Assembly: GCF_049727805.1 (NCBI RefSeq)
Contig: NZ_JBCNYA010000018.1
Coordinates: forward strand, 18,994-82,993
Direction: 5' to 3'
DNA: 64,000 nucleotides
Source of the DNA: Frateuria_A sp049727805
GTDB lineage: Bacteria > Pseudomonadota > Gammaproteobacteria > Xanthomonadales > Rhodanobacteraceae
Positions within the stretch are counted from its first letter, which is position 1. Each line of letters begins with the position of its first letter. Shown piece by piece: positions 27,978 through 39,931 of the stretch. Under the pieces are notes generated by a model. The model was not told where the DNA came from. It ran no database searches and saw nothing but the letters and a program-made list of their open reading frames with translations. A program made the position numbers and the translations under genes.

Positions 27978-28042
27978 CCGCCTGTCGGCGCTCGGGTCAC
28001 TTTTCTTTGCTGGCCCAAAGAAAAGTAACCAAAAGAAACGGC
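27978..28042. repeat. Dispersed hairpin repeat family B (copy 1)
   Basis: The core GTCACTTTTCTTTG...CAAAGAAAAGTAACC is a near-perfect inverted repeat preceded by GACCGCCTGTCGGCG. It matches a second copy at 42866-42925. The stretch 28043-28234 between it and the next repeat has no ORF with coding character and nothing else I can name. Confidence 0.75.
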
Positions 28043-28234
28043 CTGCTCAGCCCAGGGTGAGATAAAAGCTAGGTGCCCTTACGCCTTGCTGAGTACCTCT
28101 ATTGCTCTTAGAGGAGCTGCCGCCGCTATATCGCGGGCGCTCGGGAGCTGAGGCAAGGGAGGCATGTGGGCTCGTGCGCGAGCGGTGCGCAGTTGTACGT
28201 ATCGAGACCGATGCCTGCAGGCGTGCGACGCTCT

Positions 28235-28286
28235 GCTCCCTCTCCCCTCCGGGGAGAGGGTTGGGGTGAGGGGCCGGGGCTCGCGG
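28235..28286. repeat. Family A repeat upstream of the ABC exporter
   Basis: A single full copy: CCCTCTCCCCTCCGGGGAGAGGG hairpin core split as CCCTCTCCCC and GGGGAGAGGG, followed by TTGGGGTGAGGGGCCGGGGC. With the family B copy it makes up the recognisable content of the 567-base gap after groEL. Confidence 0.8.
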
Positions 28287-28369
28287 GGATGCGTGCGAGA
28301 ACGGCCATTCACTGCAACCGTGCCGGTGGCTGGTCCACAATGCCCGCTCCCCGAAGGCGATGCTCTCCC

Positions 28370-30214
28370 ATGCTCTTCCGCTGGTTCGAATCCCTGATCG
28401 ACCCGTTCAAGGAACCGGTGGACACCATGCCGCCGCGGCCGGTCGGTCGCTTCTATCTGTTCTACCTGCGCCAGGTGTGGCCGATGTTCGTGGCTGTGCT
28501 GGTGGTCGGCTTCTTCGTCTCGGTCATCGAGGTGTCGCTGTTCGCCTTCATCGGTCGGCTGGTGGACATGGCCAAGGTCGCCGAGGGCGCGGCGTTCTTC
28601 CGCCAGCATGGGCGCGAGCTGGCCTGGATGGCGTTCGTGGCGCTGGTCGCGCGGCCGCTGTTCAACGCGATGCACGACCTGCTGGTCAACCAGGCGATCG
28701 TGCCGAACGTGACGGCGCGCATCCGCTGGCAGAACCATCGCTACGTGATCCGCCAGAGCCTCGCGTTCTTCCAGAACGATTTCGCCGGACGCATCGCCAA
28801 CCGCATCATGCAGACCGGCAGCTCGCTGCGCGAATCGGCGGTGCAGATCGTCGATGCGATCTGGTACGTGGCGATCTACACCGGCAGCGCCATCGTGATG
28901 TTCGCCCAGGCCGACGCCTGGCTGGCCGCGCCGCTGGTGCTGTGGCTGCTGCTCTACGTCGCCACGCTGGCGTTCTTCATCCCGCGCACGCGGCAGCGTT
29001 CATGGAAGGCCTCCGAGGCGCGCTCGAAGCTGATGGGCCGCATCGTCGACGGCTACAGCAACATCCTCACGCTCAAGCTCTTCGCGCACACGCGGCGCGA
29101 GGAAGCCTACGTGGCCGACGCGCTGCACGAGCAGGTCGACAAGACGCGCGCGATGACCCGCCAGACCACGGCGATGGACGCCACCATCACCACGCTCAAC
29201 GGCTTCCTGATCGTCGGCACCTCGGGTCTGGCGCTGTGGCTGTGGAGCCGCGGCCAGGTCACGGTCGGTGCGATCGCGCTGTCGACCGGCCTGGTGATCC
29301 GCATCAACAACATGTCCGGCTGGATCATGTGGGTGGTCAACGGCATCTTCGAGAACATCGGCACGGTGCAGGACGGCATGGAAACCATCGCGCAGCCGCG
29401 CACGGTGCAGGACGCGCCCGGCGCCACGCCGCTCGCCGTCACGCGCGGCGACGTGCGCTTCCAGGACATCCATTTCCACTACGGCAAGGCCGGCGGCGTG
29501 ATCGCGGGACTCGACCTGGTCGTGCACGCCGGCGAGAAGATCGGCCTGGTCGGTCCTTCCGGCGCGGGCAAGTCCACGCTGGTGAACGTGCTGCTGCGGC
29601 TGTACGACCTGGAGGGCGGGCGCATCCTCGTCGACGGGCAGGACATCGCCCACGTCACCCAGGAGAGCCTGCGCTCGCAGATCGGCGTGGTCACCCAGGA
29701 CACCTCGCTGCTGCACCGCTCGATCCGCGACAACCTGCTCTACGGCCGCCCGGACGCGAGCGCGTCGCAGATCGCCGAGGCGGTGCGCAAGGCGCGCGCA
29801 GACGAGTTCATCCCGACGCTCTCCGACGGCGAAGGCCGGCAGGGCTACGACGCCTACGTGGGCGAGCGCGGCGTCAAGCTATCCGGCGGCCAGCGCCAGC
29901 GCATCGCGATCGCCCGGGTGCTGCTCAAGGACGCGCCGATCCTGGTGCTGGACGAGGCCACCAGCGCGCTCGATTCGGAAGCAGAAGCGGCGATCCAGGA
30001 AAGCCTGGACCTGCTGATGCAGGGCAAGACCGTCATCGCCATCGCGCACCGGCTTTCCACCATCGCGCGGATGGACCGGCTGGTGGTGCTGGACAAGGGG
30101 CGCATCGTGGAGAGCGGCACGCATGCGCAGCTGATCGCGCACGGCGGTCTGTACGCACGGCTGTGGGAGCGCCAGACCGGCGGCTTCGTGGCGGCGGAGG
30201 ATGCGCTGGCCTAG
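28370..30214 (+). CDS. ABC exporter, fused permease and ATPase (MsbA-like)
   Basis: A 614-residue half-transporter that would work as a dimer. The membrane domain (about 1-330) has six helices; the ATPase domain has Walker A GPSGAGKST (about 399-407), the signature LSGGQRQRIAIAR (about 505) and Walker B ILVLDEATSALDSEA with the H-loop IAHRLST. I start at the ATG at 28370, because the upstream in-frame sequence runs through the family A repeat. The family covers lipid, peptide and drug exporters; MsbA is a possible relative but the substrate is not determined. It stands alone. Confidence 0.93.
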   Translation: MLFRWFESLIDPFKEPVDTMPPRPVGRFYLFYLRQVWPMFVAVLVVGFFVSVIEVSLFAFIGRLVDMAKVAEGAAFFRQHGRELAWMAFVALVARPLFNAMHDLLVNQAIVPNVTARIRWQNHRYVIRQSLAFFQNDFAGRIANRIMQTGSSLRESAVQIVDAIWYVAIYTGSAIVMFAQADAWLAAPLVLWLLLYVATLAFFIPRTRQRSWKASEARSKLMGRIVDGYSNILTLKLFAHTRREEAYVADALHEQVDKTRAMTRQTTAMDATITTLNGFLIVGTSGLALWLWSRGQVTVGAIALSTGLVIRINNMSGWIMWVVNGIFENIGTVQDGMETIAQPRTVQDAPGATPLAVTRGDVRFQDIHFHYGKAGGVIAGLDLVVHAGEKIGLVGPSGAGKSTLVNVLLRLYDLEGGRILVDGQDIAHVTQESLRSQIGVVTQDTSLLHRSIRDNLLYGRPDASASQIAEAVRKARADEFIPTLSDGEGRQGYDAYVGERGVKLSGGQRQRIAIARVLLKDAPILVLDEATSALDSEAEAAIQESLDLLMQGKTVIAIAHRLSTIARMDRLVVLDKGRIVESGTHAQLIAHGGLYARLWERQTGGFVAAEDALA

Positions 30215-30225
30215 CCGGCGCACGG

Positions 30226-30260
30226 ATCGGCGCCTTTCCGCGGGGCGGGAAGGCGCCGAT
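30226..30260 (+). terminator. Possible terminator-like hairpin after the ABC exporter
   Basis: ATCGGCGCCTTTCC pairs with GGAAGGCGCCGAT with one bulge. No clear T run follows, so factor-independent termination is uncertain. Confidence 0.45.
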
Positions 30261-30280
30261 GGGTTTCCCGTTCGAAGGAC

Positions 30281-30625
30281 TCAGTGTCCGTGCGCGCGGG
30301 CTTTTTTCTCGAGGGCCTTGACGTCCGACGGGTTGGTCAGCGTGGCGCTGCCGTCGAGTCTGGTGGAGGACTCGGCCGCCTGGGTCTGCTTGAGCAGGCC
30401 GCCAAGGCCCAGGTTCGACGTGCTGGTCGTGTCGCCGCTGACGCTGGCGCCGGCATCCGTCGTGCTGCCACCCGCGCCCGCGTTCGAAAGCGCGCCGGTG
30501 GTGGATACGCCGGCGTGGGCCGAGCCCCCGGCGCTGGTGCCGGTGCCGGTCGGCACGACCTGGGTGAAGGCCGGGAGGGCAAGCACGCTGGCGGCGGCAA
30601 AGGCGGCAAACAGGATCGTGCGCAT
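30281..30625 (-). CDS. Small secreted Gly/Ala/Ser/Thr-rich protein
   Basis: A 114-residue protein with a signal peptide (MRTILFAAFAAASVLALPAFTQ), a low-complexity middle rich in Gly, Ala, Ser and Thr (about 25-70) and a short basic tail ending KKARAHGH. No known domain is visible. It resembles the protein at 37185-37739 in its signal peptide, composition and Gly-His end. The two genes share GGAG-CATCCCATGCG around the start codon and a 30-base element upstream (30680-30727). They flank gltBD. I do not recognise a function; a cell-surface or periplasmic stress protein is conceivable. Confidence 0.72.
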   Translation of the reverse strand: MRTILFAAFAAASVLALPAFTQVVPTGTGTSAGGSAHAGVSTTGALSNAGAGGSTTDAGASVSGDTTSTSNLGLGGLLKQTQAAESSTRLDGSATLTNPSDVKALEKKARAHGH

Positions 30626-30679
30626 GGGATGGCTCCGGCGGATAGGTGATCCCGACACTAGGCCGATCTGCCCGAGCGC

Positions 30680-30727
30680 ATTCTGAATCGGCGCGGTGTC
30701 GCTTAAGCGGGCGGACAGAAGGCTGAA
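30680..30727 (-). promoter_or_regulatory. Conserved upstream element with TTAA-centred palindrome (copy 1)
   Basis: Reading toward the small secreted gene, TTCAGCC-TTCTGTCCG is followed by CGCTTAAGCG and then TTCAGAAT. It ends 57 bases before the start codon. A 30-base stretch matches copy 2 (37814-37862) at 27 or so positions, so it is likely a shared promoter or operator. Confidence 0.6.
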
Positions 30728-30819
30728 CGCCGGGTTGTCGACCGGTGGTGAAGCACGCAGCGATCTGCGTTCGGCACCGCTTGCCGCCGGCCGGCAGTTG
30801 GCCGGGAACCGCCCGCGCG

Positions 30820-32253
30820 CTATGCCGTTTCGAGGTCGCGCACGGTCGCCTGCAAGGCATGCGCAATGGCCACGGCCGCCTCGCGTCCGTCGTGCACGGC
30901 GCGCACCACCAGATCGGCCCCGCGTACGTTGTCGCCGCCGGCGAACACGCGCGGATGGGTGGTCTGGAACGGCAGGCGATCGTCGCCGCCGACCACCAGC
31001 CGGCCGTCGCCGTGCAAGGCGAGGCCGTGCGACGCGCACCATGCGGGTGGGCTGGGGCGGAAGCCGAAGGCCTGGATCACCACGTCGGCGCGCAGGTCGG
31101 TTTCCGTGCCGGGCACGTTGCGCGGCGCCAGGCGACCACGGCCGTCGTCGGCCAGCTCGGTGGTCACCACGCGCACCGCGCGCACGCGTCCGCCCTCGCC
31201 CAGCAACTCCATCGGCTGGCGCTGGAACAGGAAGCGCACGCCTTCTTCGCGGCTGTAGCCGACCTCGCGCGCGGAGCCGGGCATGCTGGCCTCGTCGCGG
31301 CGGTAGACGCAGGTGACCGAAGCGGCGCCCAGGCGCAGCGCGGTGCGGTTGCAGTCCATACCGGTGTCGCCGCCGCCGAGCACCACCACGTGCCTGCCGG
31401 ACAGGTCCAGCGCCGACGGCAGCGGCGCGTCCTCGAGCAGCCGCTCGACGTTGGCGATAAGGAACGGCAGCGCGTCGTGCACGCCGGCCAGATCGCGCCC
31501 GGGCAGGGCGCCGTCGACGAACGCGTAGGCGCCGGTGCCGAGGAACACCGCGTCGTAGTCGGCCAGCAGTTCGCCGAAGGGAATGCCGTTGCCGATCTCG
31601 ACGCCGAGGTGGAAGCGCACGCCCATGCCTTCGAGCAGCGCGCGCCGCGTGCGCACCACCGCCTTGTCCAGCTTGAACGGCGGAATGCCGAAGGTGAGCA
31701 GGCCGCCGATCTCGCGCTGGCGGTCGAACACGTCCACCGCTACCCCGGCACGGCGCAGACGGTCGGCGCAGGCCAGTCCCGCGGGGCCGGCACCGACCAC
31801 CGCCACGCGGTGGCCGGTCTCGCGCACGTGCGAGAGATCCGGCCGCCAGCCCAGGCGCAACGCCTCGTCGGTGACCCAGCGCTCCACGCTGCCGATGGTC
31901 ACCGCGCCGAAGGCGGTCTGCTCCAACGTGCAGGCGCCTTCGCACAGGCGGTCCTGCGGGCAAACGCGGCCGCAGATTTCCGGCAACGGGTTGGTTTCGT
32001 ACATCAGCGTGGCGGCGTCGAGGATGCGGCCTTCCTGCACCAGCTTGAGCCATTGCGGGATGTGGTTGTGCACCGGGCAGGCGTGCGCGCAGTACGGGTT
32101 GCCGCAGTCGATGCAGCGGCCGGCCTGCGCGGCGGCCTCGGGCGGGGCGAACTCGCCGGCGATCTCGCCGTAGCCGAGCACGCGGATGGTCACCGGCACG
32201 GTGCGTGGCGGTTGGCGGGGGAGGTCGAGGAACTGGAAGAGCTTGTCGGTCAT
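30820..32253 (-). CDS. gltD: Glutamate synthase small subunit
   Basis: The 477-residue beta subunit passes NADPH electrons to GltB. The N-terminal cysteine clusters (CIDCGNPYCAHACP and CGRVCPQDRLCEGAC) bind the 4Fe-4S centres. The FAD-binding GxGxxG motif VVGAGPAGLACADRLRRAG lies near residue 147 and the NADPH-binding VVLGGGDTGMDCN near 285. I start at MTDKLFQFLDLPR (32253), as upstream codons lack homology. gltD follows gltB with a 142-base gap holding a family A repeat, an unusual distance for these partners. Confidence 0.97.
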   Translation of the reverse strand: MTDKLFQFLDLPRQPPRTVPVTIRVLGYGEIAGEFAPPEAAAQAGRCIDCGNPYCAHACPVHNHIPQWLKLVQEGRILDAATLMYETNPLPEICGRVCPQDRLCEGACTLEQTAFGAVTIGSVERWVTDEALRLGWRPDLSHVRETGHRVAVVGAGPAGLACADRLRRAGVAVDVFDRQREIGGLLTFGIPPFKLDKAVVRTRRALLEGMGVRFHLGVEIGNGIPFGELLADYDAVFLGTGAYAFVDGALPGRDLAGVHDALPFLIANVERLLEDAPLPSALDLSGRHVVVLGGGDTGMDCNRTALRLGAASVTCVYRRDEASMPGSAREVGYSREEGVRFLFQRQPMELLGEGGRVRAVRVVTTELADDGRGRLAPRNVPGTETDLRADVVIQAFGFRPSPPAWCASHGLALHGDGRLVVGGDDRLPFQTTHPRVFAGGDNVRGADLVVRAVHDGREAAVAIAHALQATVRDLETA

Positions 32254-32310
32254 GGGGTGCTCCTCCGGTTTGCGTGTCGACGGCGACGGTGCAGGGAAAG
32301 CGCGCATTGC

Positions 32311-32362
32311 GGCGAGCCCCGGCCCCTCACCCCAACCCTCTCCCCGGAGGGGAGAGGGGGCG
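32311..32362. repeat. Family A repeat between gltB and gltD
   Basis: One full copy, inverted relative to the copy at 28235, with the CCCTCTCCCCGG/AGGGGAGAGGG hairpin. It lies inside the gltBD transcript. Confidence 0.8.
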
Positions 32363-32395
32363 AACGCGAAAAGCCGTTATTGGATAACGGCGGGG

Positions 32396-36829
<4,434 letters not shown>

Positions 36830-36900
36830 GGCACCTGCTCGGCCTTGGCGAAAAGGCACGCATGCGCCACCCATCCGGCAGGACATGCGCGAACGGTCCC

Positions 36901-36929
36901 ACTTGAGCACAAATGTTGCGATGCGTCAA
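36901..36929 (-). promoter_or_regulatory. Predicted gltB promoter
   Basis: On the minus strand TTGACG (36929-36924) and TCAAGT (36906-36901) are 17 bases apart. This places the predicted start near 36894 and the inverted repeat at about -47. The rest of the gap to the next terminator (36951-37130) holds no ORF or structure I can support. Confidence 0.5.
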
Positions 36930-36932
36930 ACA

Positions 36933-36950
36933 TGGACGGCTAGACGTCCA
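36933..36950. promoter_or_regulatory. Operator-like inverted repeat upstream of gltB
   Basis: TGGACG-N6-CGTCCA; this 18-mer differs at one base from the purH copy (12163-12180) and lies just upstream of the -35 box. Its position suits an activator. Confidence 0.6.
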
Positions 36951-37130
36951 ATAGGGATTGGCGTTCGCGAGCCATGCAGGCAGCCGACGCCGGGTCGCGC
37001 CTGACCGGCGGACGCCGAAAGGCAGGAAATTTATGGGTGATCTCGGCCACCAGTGATGATGGAATGCACCGGCGCGACTAAAAGGAACGCTTGCGAAGGC
37101 ATTCCAAGCGAACTGTGCAATTGCAGCATC

Positions 37131-37162
37131 AGAAAAGAAAGAGCCCCGCAGGGCGGGGCTCT
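37131..37162 (-). terminator. Terminator of the secreted-protein gene
   Basis: GAGCCCCGC (37141-37149) pairs with GCGGGGCTC (37153-37161); on the minus strand a T-rich tail (TTTCTTTTCT) follows. It ends the transcript from 37739. Confidence 0.88.
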
Positions 37163-37184
37163 CCATCGGCTTGCGCGGGTTGGC

Positions 37185-37739
37185 TCAGTGACCGCGCCCG
37201 TCGGCCTTGGCGCGAACCTTCGCATCGGCGCCTACCGAGGTTCCGGTAGCGGTTTGCCGGACCGTGTCGCCCACCGAGCCGGCCGTGCGGCTGGTGCTGT
37301 CGATGGCCGTGTGCGCGCTGTCGCTGACCTGGCCGCCGATCCCGCGCGCGGTGCCGCTGGCATGGTCGACGGCGGCGCCGGCGTCCACGCTGGCGCCCGC
37401 GCGGACACCTGCGTTCGCATCGGCGCGGTGCTCGCCGGTCGCGGCCGCGGCCGAGCCTTGCGCGCCGAGATCCGCGTCGGCCCTGCCATGGCGGTCGAGC
37501 GTGCGATGGCTGCGCTCCATGGTCCGGTCGGCGGCATGGCGCGTTTGACGGTCGGCGCGCTGCAGGGCGTCGCCTGCGCGGGTGCCGACCTGGCCGGCGG
37601 TGGCGCCCACGGCACCGTTGGCGCCGGCGGTCACGCCTGCGCCGACGTGGCCGGCGCCGCCGAGGCTGACCTGAGCCAGCGCGGGCAGCACGGCGAACAC
37701 GCTGGCACCAATCAAAGCAGCAAGCAGAGTCTTACGCAT
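37185..37739 (-). CDS. Small secreted Ala/Gly-rich repeat-like protein
   Basis: A 184-residue protein with a signal peptide (MRKTLLAALIGASVFAVLPALAQ), a low-complexity body rich in Ala, Gly, Thr, Asp and Arg (VGAGVTAGANGAVGATAGQ), charged Arg/His segments (about 60-85) and the end KADGRGH. It resembles the 30281-30625 protein in layout, leader and upstream DNA. No domain is known to me. The surface-like amphipathic composition recalls stress-induced or desiccation-type periplasmic proteins, which is only a guess. It has its own terminator and upstream element, so it is a monocistronic gene. Confidence 0.72.
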   Translation of the reverse strand: MRKTLLAALIGASVFAVLPALAQVSLGGAGHVGAGVTAGANGAVGATAGQVGTRAGDALQRADRQTRHAADRTMERSHRTLDRHGRADADLGAQGSAAAATGEHRADANAGVRAGASVDAGAAVDHASGTARGIGGQVSDSAHTAIDSTSRTAGSVGDTVRQTATGTSVGADAKVRAKADGRGH

Positions 37740-37813
37740 GGGATGCCTCCAGTCGTGGAAAGCCGCGAATACGCTTCGCGGTTGCCCCGACCGTAGGCAG
37801 GCGTTCCCTACCT

Positions 37814-37862
37814 CACTCTGAACACGCCCGCGTCCGCTTAAGCGGACGGACAGATGGCTGAA
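37814..37862 (-). promoter_or_regulatory. Conserved upstream element with TTAA-centred palindrome (copy 2)
   Basis: Contains the perfect 16-bp palindrome GTCCGCTTAAGCGGAC (37832-37847). In gene direction TTCAGCCATCTGTCCG precedes it and TTCAGAGTG follows, ending 75-78 bases before the start codon. It matches copy 1 (30680-30727) very closely. Confidence 0.62.
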
Positions 37863-37908
37863 TGCTTTCCTGTCAGCGCGGGATGAAGGTGCGCGCCATC
37901 GCGCGCGC

Positions 37909-39801
37909 TCAAGGGTGGGCGCCGTGGGCGCCCACCGGTGCCGGCGCCTGCTCGGCTGCGGCGGTTCCCATCGCTGCGAGCTGCGGCGGCAGCAGCGCAT
38001 CGAGCTTGCCCTTCAGGCGCAGCATCGCGACGCTGGCCAGGTCCTGGTCGATCACCTTCTGTTCGGCCGTCATCTCCGGCTGCGGCGCGCCGGGTGCACG
38101 GGTGAGCGCGGCCACCTGCGGCGCCAATACCTGGGTCAGCGCGAAGTAGGGATCGCCGCGGATGCCCGCCGTCTCCAGCAGCTTGCCCGGCAGCATCCAC
38201 GAGGCCAGGCTCTCGTGCGTGGCCGGGCCGGGATTGCGCGGGTCGAGCAGCAGCCACACGCCCGGTTCGCTCAGCATGTCGCCGCCGTCGACGAAACCGG
38301 TGGCGTTGAAACTGTTGGTCAGCGCCGGCAGGTGGTCGCCGTAGAACAGCAGCAGCGTCGGACGATCGCGTTGGGCCAGCAGCTTGGCCAGCCGGCCGAG
38401 CTCCGCGTCGGCGTGCTCGGCGTGGTAGAGGTAGGTCTGCAGTTCGACCTTGTCCCGGCCGGCGATGCCGGGCGGCACCGGAATCGCATCGCGGGCGGCG
38501 AGGTTGGCCGGCGGCACGTCGTAGGGGCCGTGCGCCTCGATGCTGATGGCGAACAGGAACTGCGGTGGGCCGCTGTCCTTCAGCTGCCGCATGATCTCGT
38601 CGGTCATCGCGCTGTCGGCCATGTACTTGCCGTCGTTGGGCGCGTTCTTCGGGAACGCCGACTGCGAGACGAAACGGTCGAAGCCGATCTTCCTGAAGGC
38701 GGCTGCGCGGTTCCAGAACGCCGGGTCGTTGCCGTGGATGGCGGTGGTCGCATAGCCATGCGCGCGCAGCGTGCGCACCACGCTGGGCACCACCTTCTGC
38801 TCCAGCGTCAGATACGGGAACTGCAGTTCGTCGAAGTAGCGCAGCGACAGGCCGGTGAGCACCTCGAACTCGGTGCGGATGGTGCCGCCGCCGAAGGTCG
38901 GCACGTGCAGCGGGCCGCTGGCGGCGTGCTTCTCGAGGCGATGCAGGTTGGGCGTGAAGCGGTTGTTCTCGTAGCCGCGCATGATGCCCGGGTCGAAGAA
39001 CGACTCGCTCTGCACCACCACGATGTCCGGCCGCTCGCCGCTCATCGGCTGGGTGGCCTGCAGGCGTTGCTGCAACGCCTGTTGCGACTGGGCGATGAGT
39101 GCCTTGGCGGCGGCCGGGTCGGCCTTGTGCCCGCCGTGGCCGTATTGCAGATGGAACAGCATCAGCGAACTGAACAGGCCGGAGTGGTTCGCGGTCACGC
39201 TCGGCGACCACGGCTCCAGCCACAGCACACGGGCGTTGTAGACCTTGCTCCAGGCCGCCGCGCCGCCGAGCAGGCTGCCCAGCAACAGCACCGCGATACC
39301 GCCGCCGACCAGCCGCTTGCCGTAGGCGCCACGCGCGAACAGCGGCGGCTCCAGGCGCCACATCGCCACGATCAGGGCGATGCCGGCAAGCAGCCCGAGG
39401 TAAGGCCACGGACTGTGCGGCAGGTAGCCGACCAGCAGGTGCGCGCCGCCCTTGGTGAGCTGGTCGACCATAAGGAAATCCGCCGGCATCAGCGGATTGC
39501 CGAGATTCGCGACCTTCAGCGCGTTGACCTGGTAGATCAGCGCCTCGAACAGGAACACCAGCCCGAACGAGAACACCAGCCGGCGGCTGAAGGCCAGCAA
39601 CGCCCATGCCGCCAGCAGGCCGGGCAGGGCGTTGGCCAGGGGATAGCGGAACTGGTCGATGGCCCGCAACGGGACCACGCCCACGCCGCCATCGAGCAGG
39701 CCGGTCAAGAGCACGAACACGAGGCTCATCAGCGCCACGGCCAGGACACGGCCGCCGAGCGGACGCCACGGTCCGGGCGTGGGACGGTTCAAGAAGGGCA
39801 T
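37909..39801 (-). CDS. LTA synthase-like phosphoglycerol transferase (sulfatase fold)
   Basis: A 630-residue inner-membrane protein with about five N-terminal helices (1-205) and a large periplasmic alkaline-phosphatase/sulfatase-superfamily domain. The family signature IVVVQSESFFDPG is followed by GGGTIRTEFEVLTG, whose Thr (about residue 308) is the likely nucleophile, and LLLFYGDHLPAL carries metal ligands. In Gram-negatives such enzymes move phosphoglycerol from phosphatidylglycerol to periplasmic glucans (OpgB-like) or other polymers; true lipoteichoic acid is not expected here. I start at MPFLNRPTP (39801). It diverges from glnE. Confidence 0.88.
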   Translation of the reverse strand: MPFLNRPTPGPWRPLGGRVLAVALMSLVFVLLTGLLDGGVGVVPLRAIDQFRYPLANALPGLLAAWALLAFSRRLVFSFGLVFLFEALIYQVNALKVANLGNPLMPADFLMVDQLTKGGAHLLVGYLPHSPWPYLGLLAGIALIVAMWRLEPPLFARGAYGKRLVGGGIAVLLLGSLLGGAAAWSKVYNARVLWLEPWSPSVTANHSGLFSSLMLFHLQYGHGGHKADPAAAKALIAQSQQALQQRLQATQPMSGERPDIVVVQSESFFDPGIMRGYENNRFTPNLHRLEKHAASGPLHVPTFGGGTIRTEFEVLTGLSLRYFDELQFPYLTLEQKVVPSVVRTLRAHGYATTAIHGNDPAFWNRAAAFRKIGFDRFVSQSAFPKNAPNDGKYMADSAMTDEIMRQLKDSGPPQFLFAISIEAHGPYDVPPANLAARDAIPVPPGIAGRDKVELQTYLYHAEHADAELGRLAKLLAQRDRPTLLLFYGDHLPALTNSFNATGFVDGGDMLSEPGVWLLLDPRNPGPATHESLASWMLPGKLLETAGIRGDPYFALTQVLAPQVAALTRAPGAPQPEMTAEQKVIDQDLASVAMLRLKGKLDALLPPQLAAMGTAAAEQAPAPVGAHGAHP

Positions 39802-39931
39802 GCGAGGGAAGGTCCGCCGGCTCTGCGTGAGGGGAAGGTGACTGTAATTGGCCGGAAATGAATCATACGTTGGGTCCGCCGGCGGTGGTTGCTGGCGGTT
39901 CATGCGCCTTTTGCTGCGGCACAATGCCCGG

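Noticed and set aside
30226..30260. A strong rho-independent terminator after the ABC exporter
   Set aside because: The stem is imperfect and lacks a T run, so I list it only as possible.
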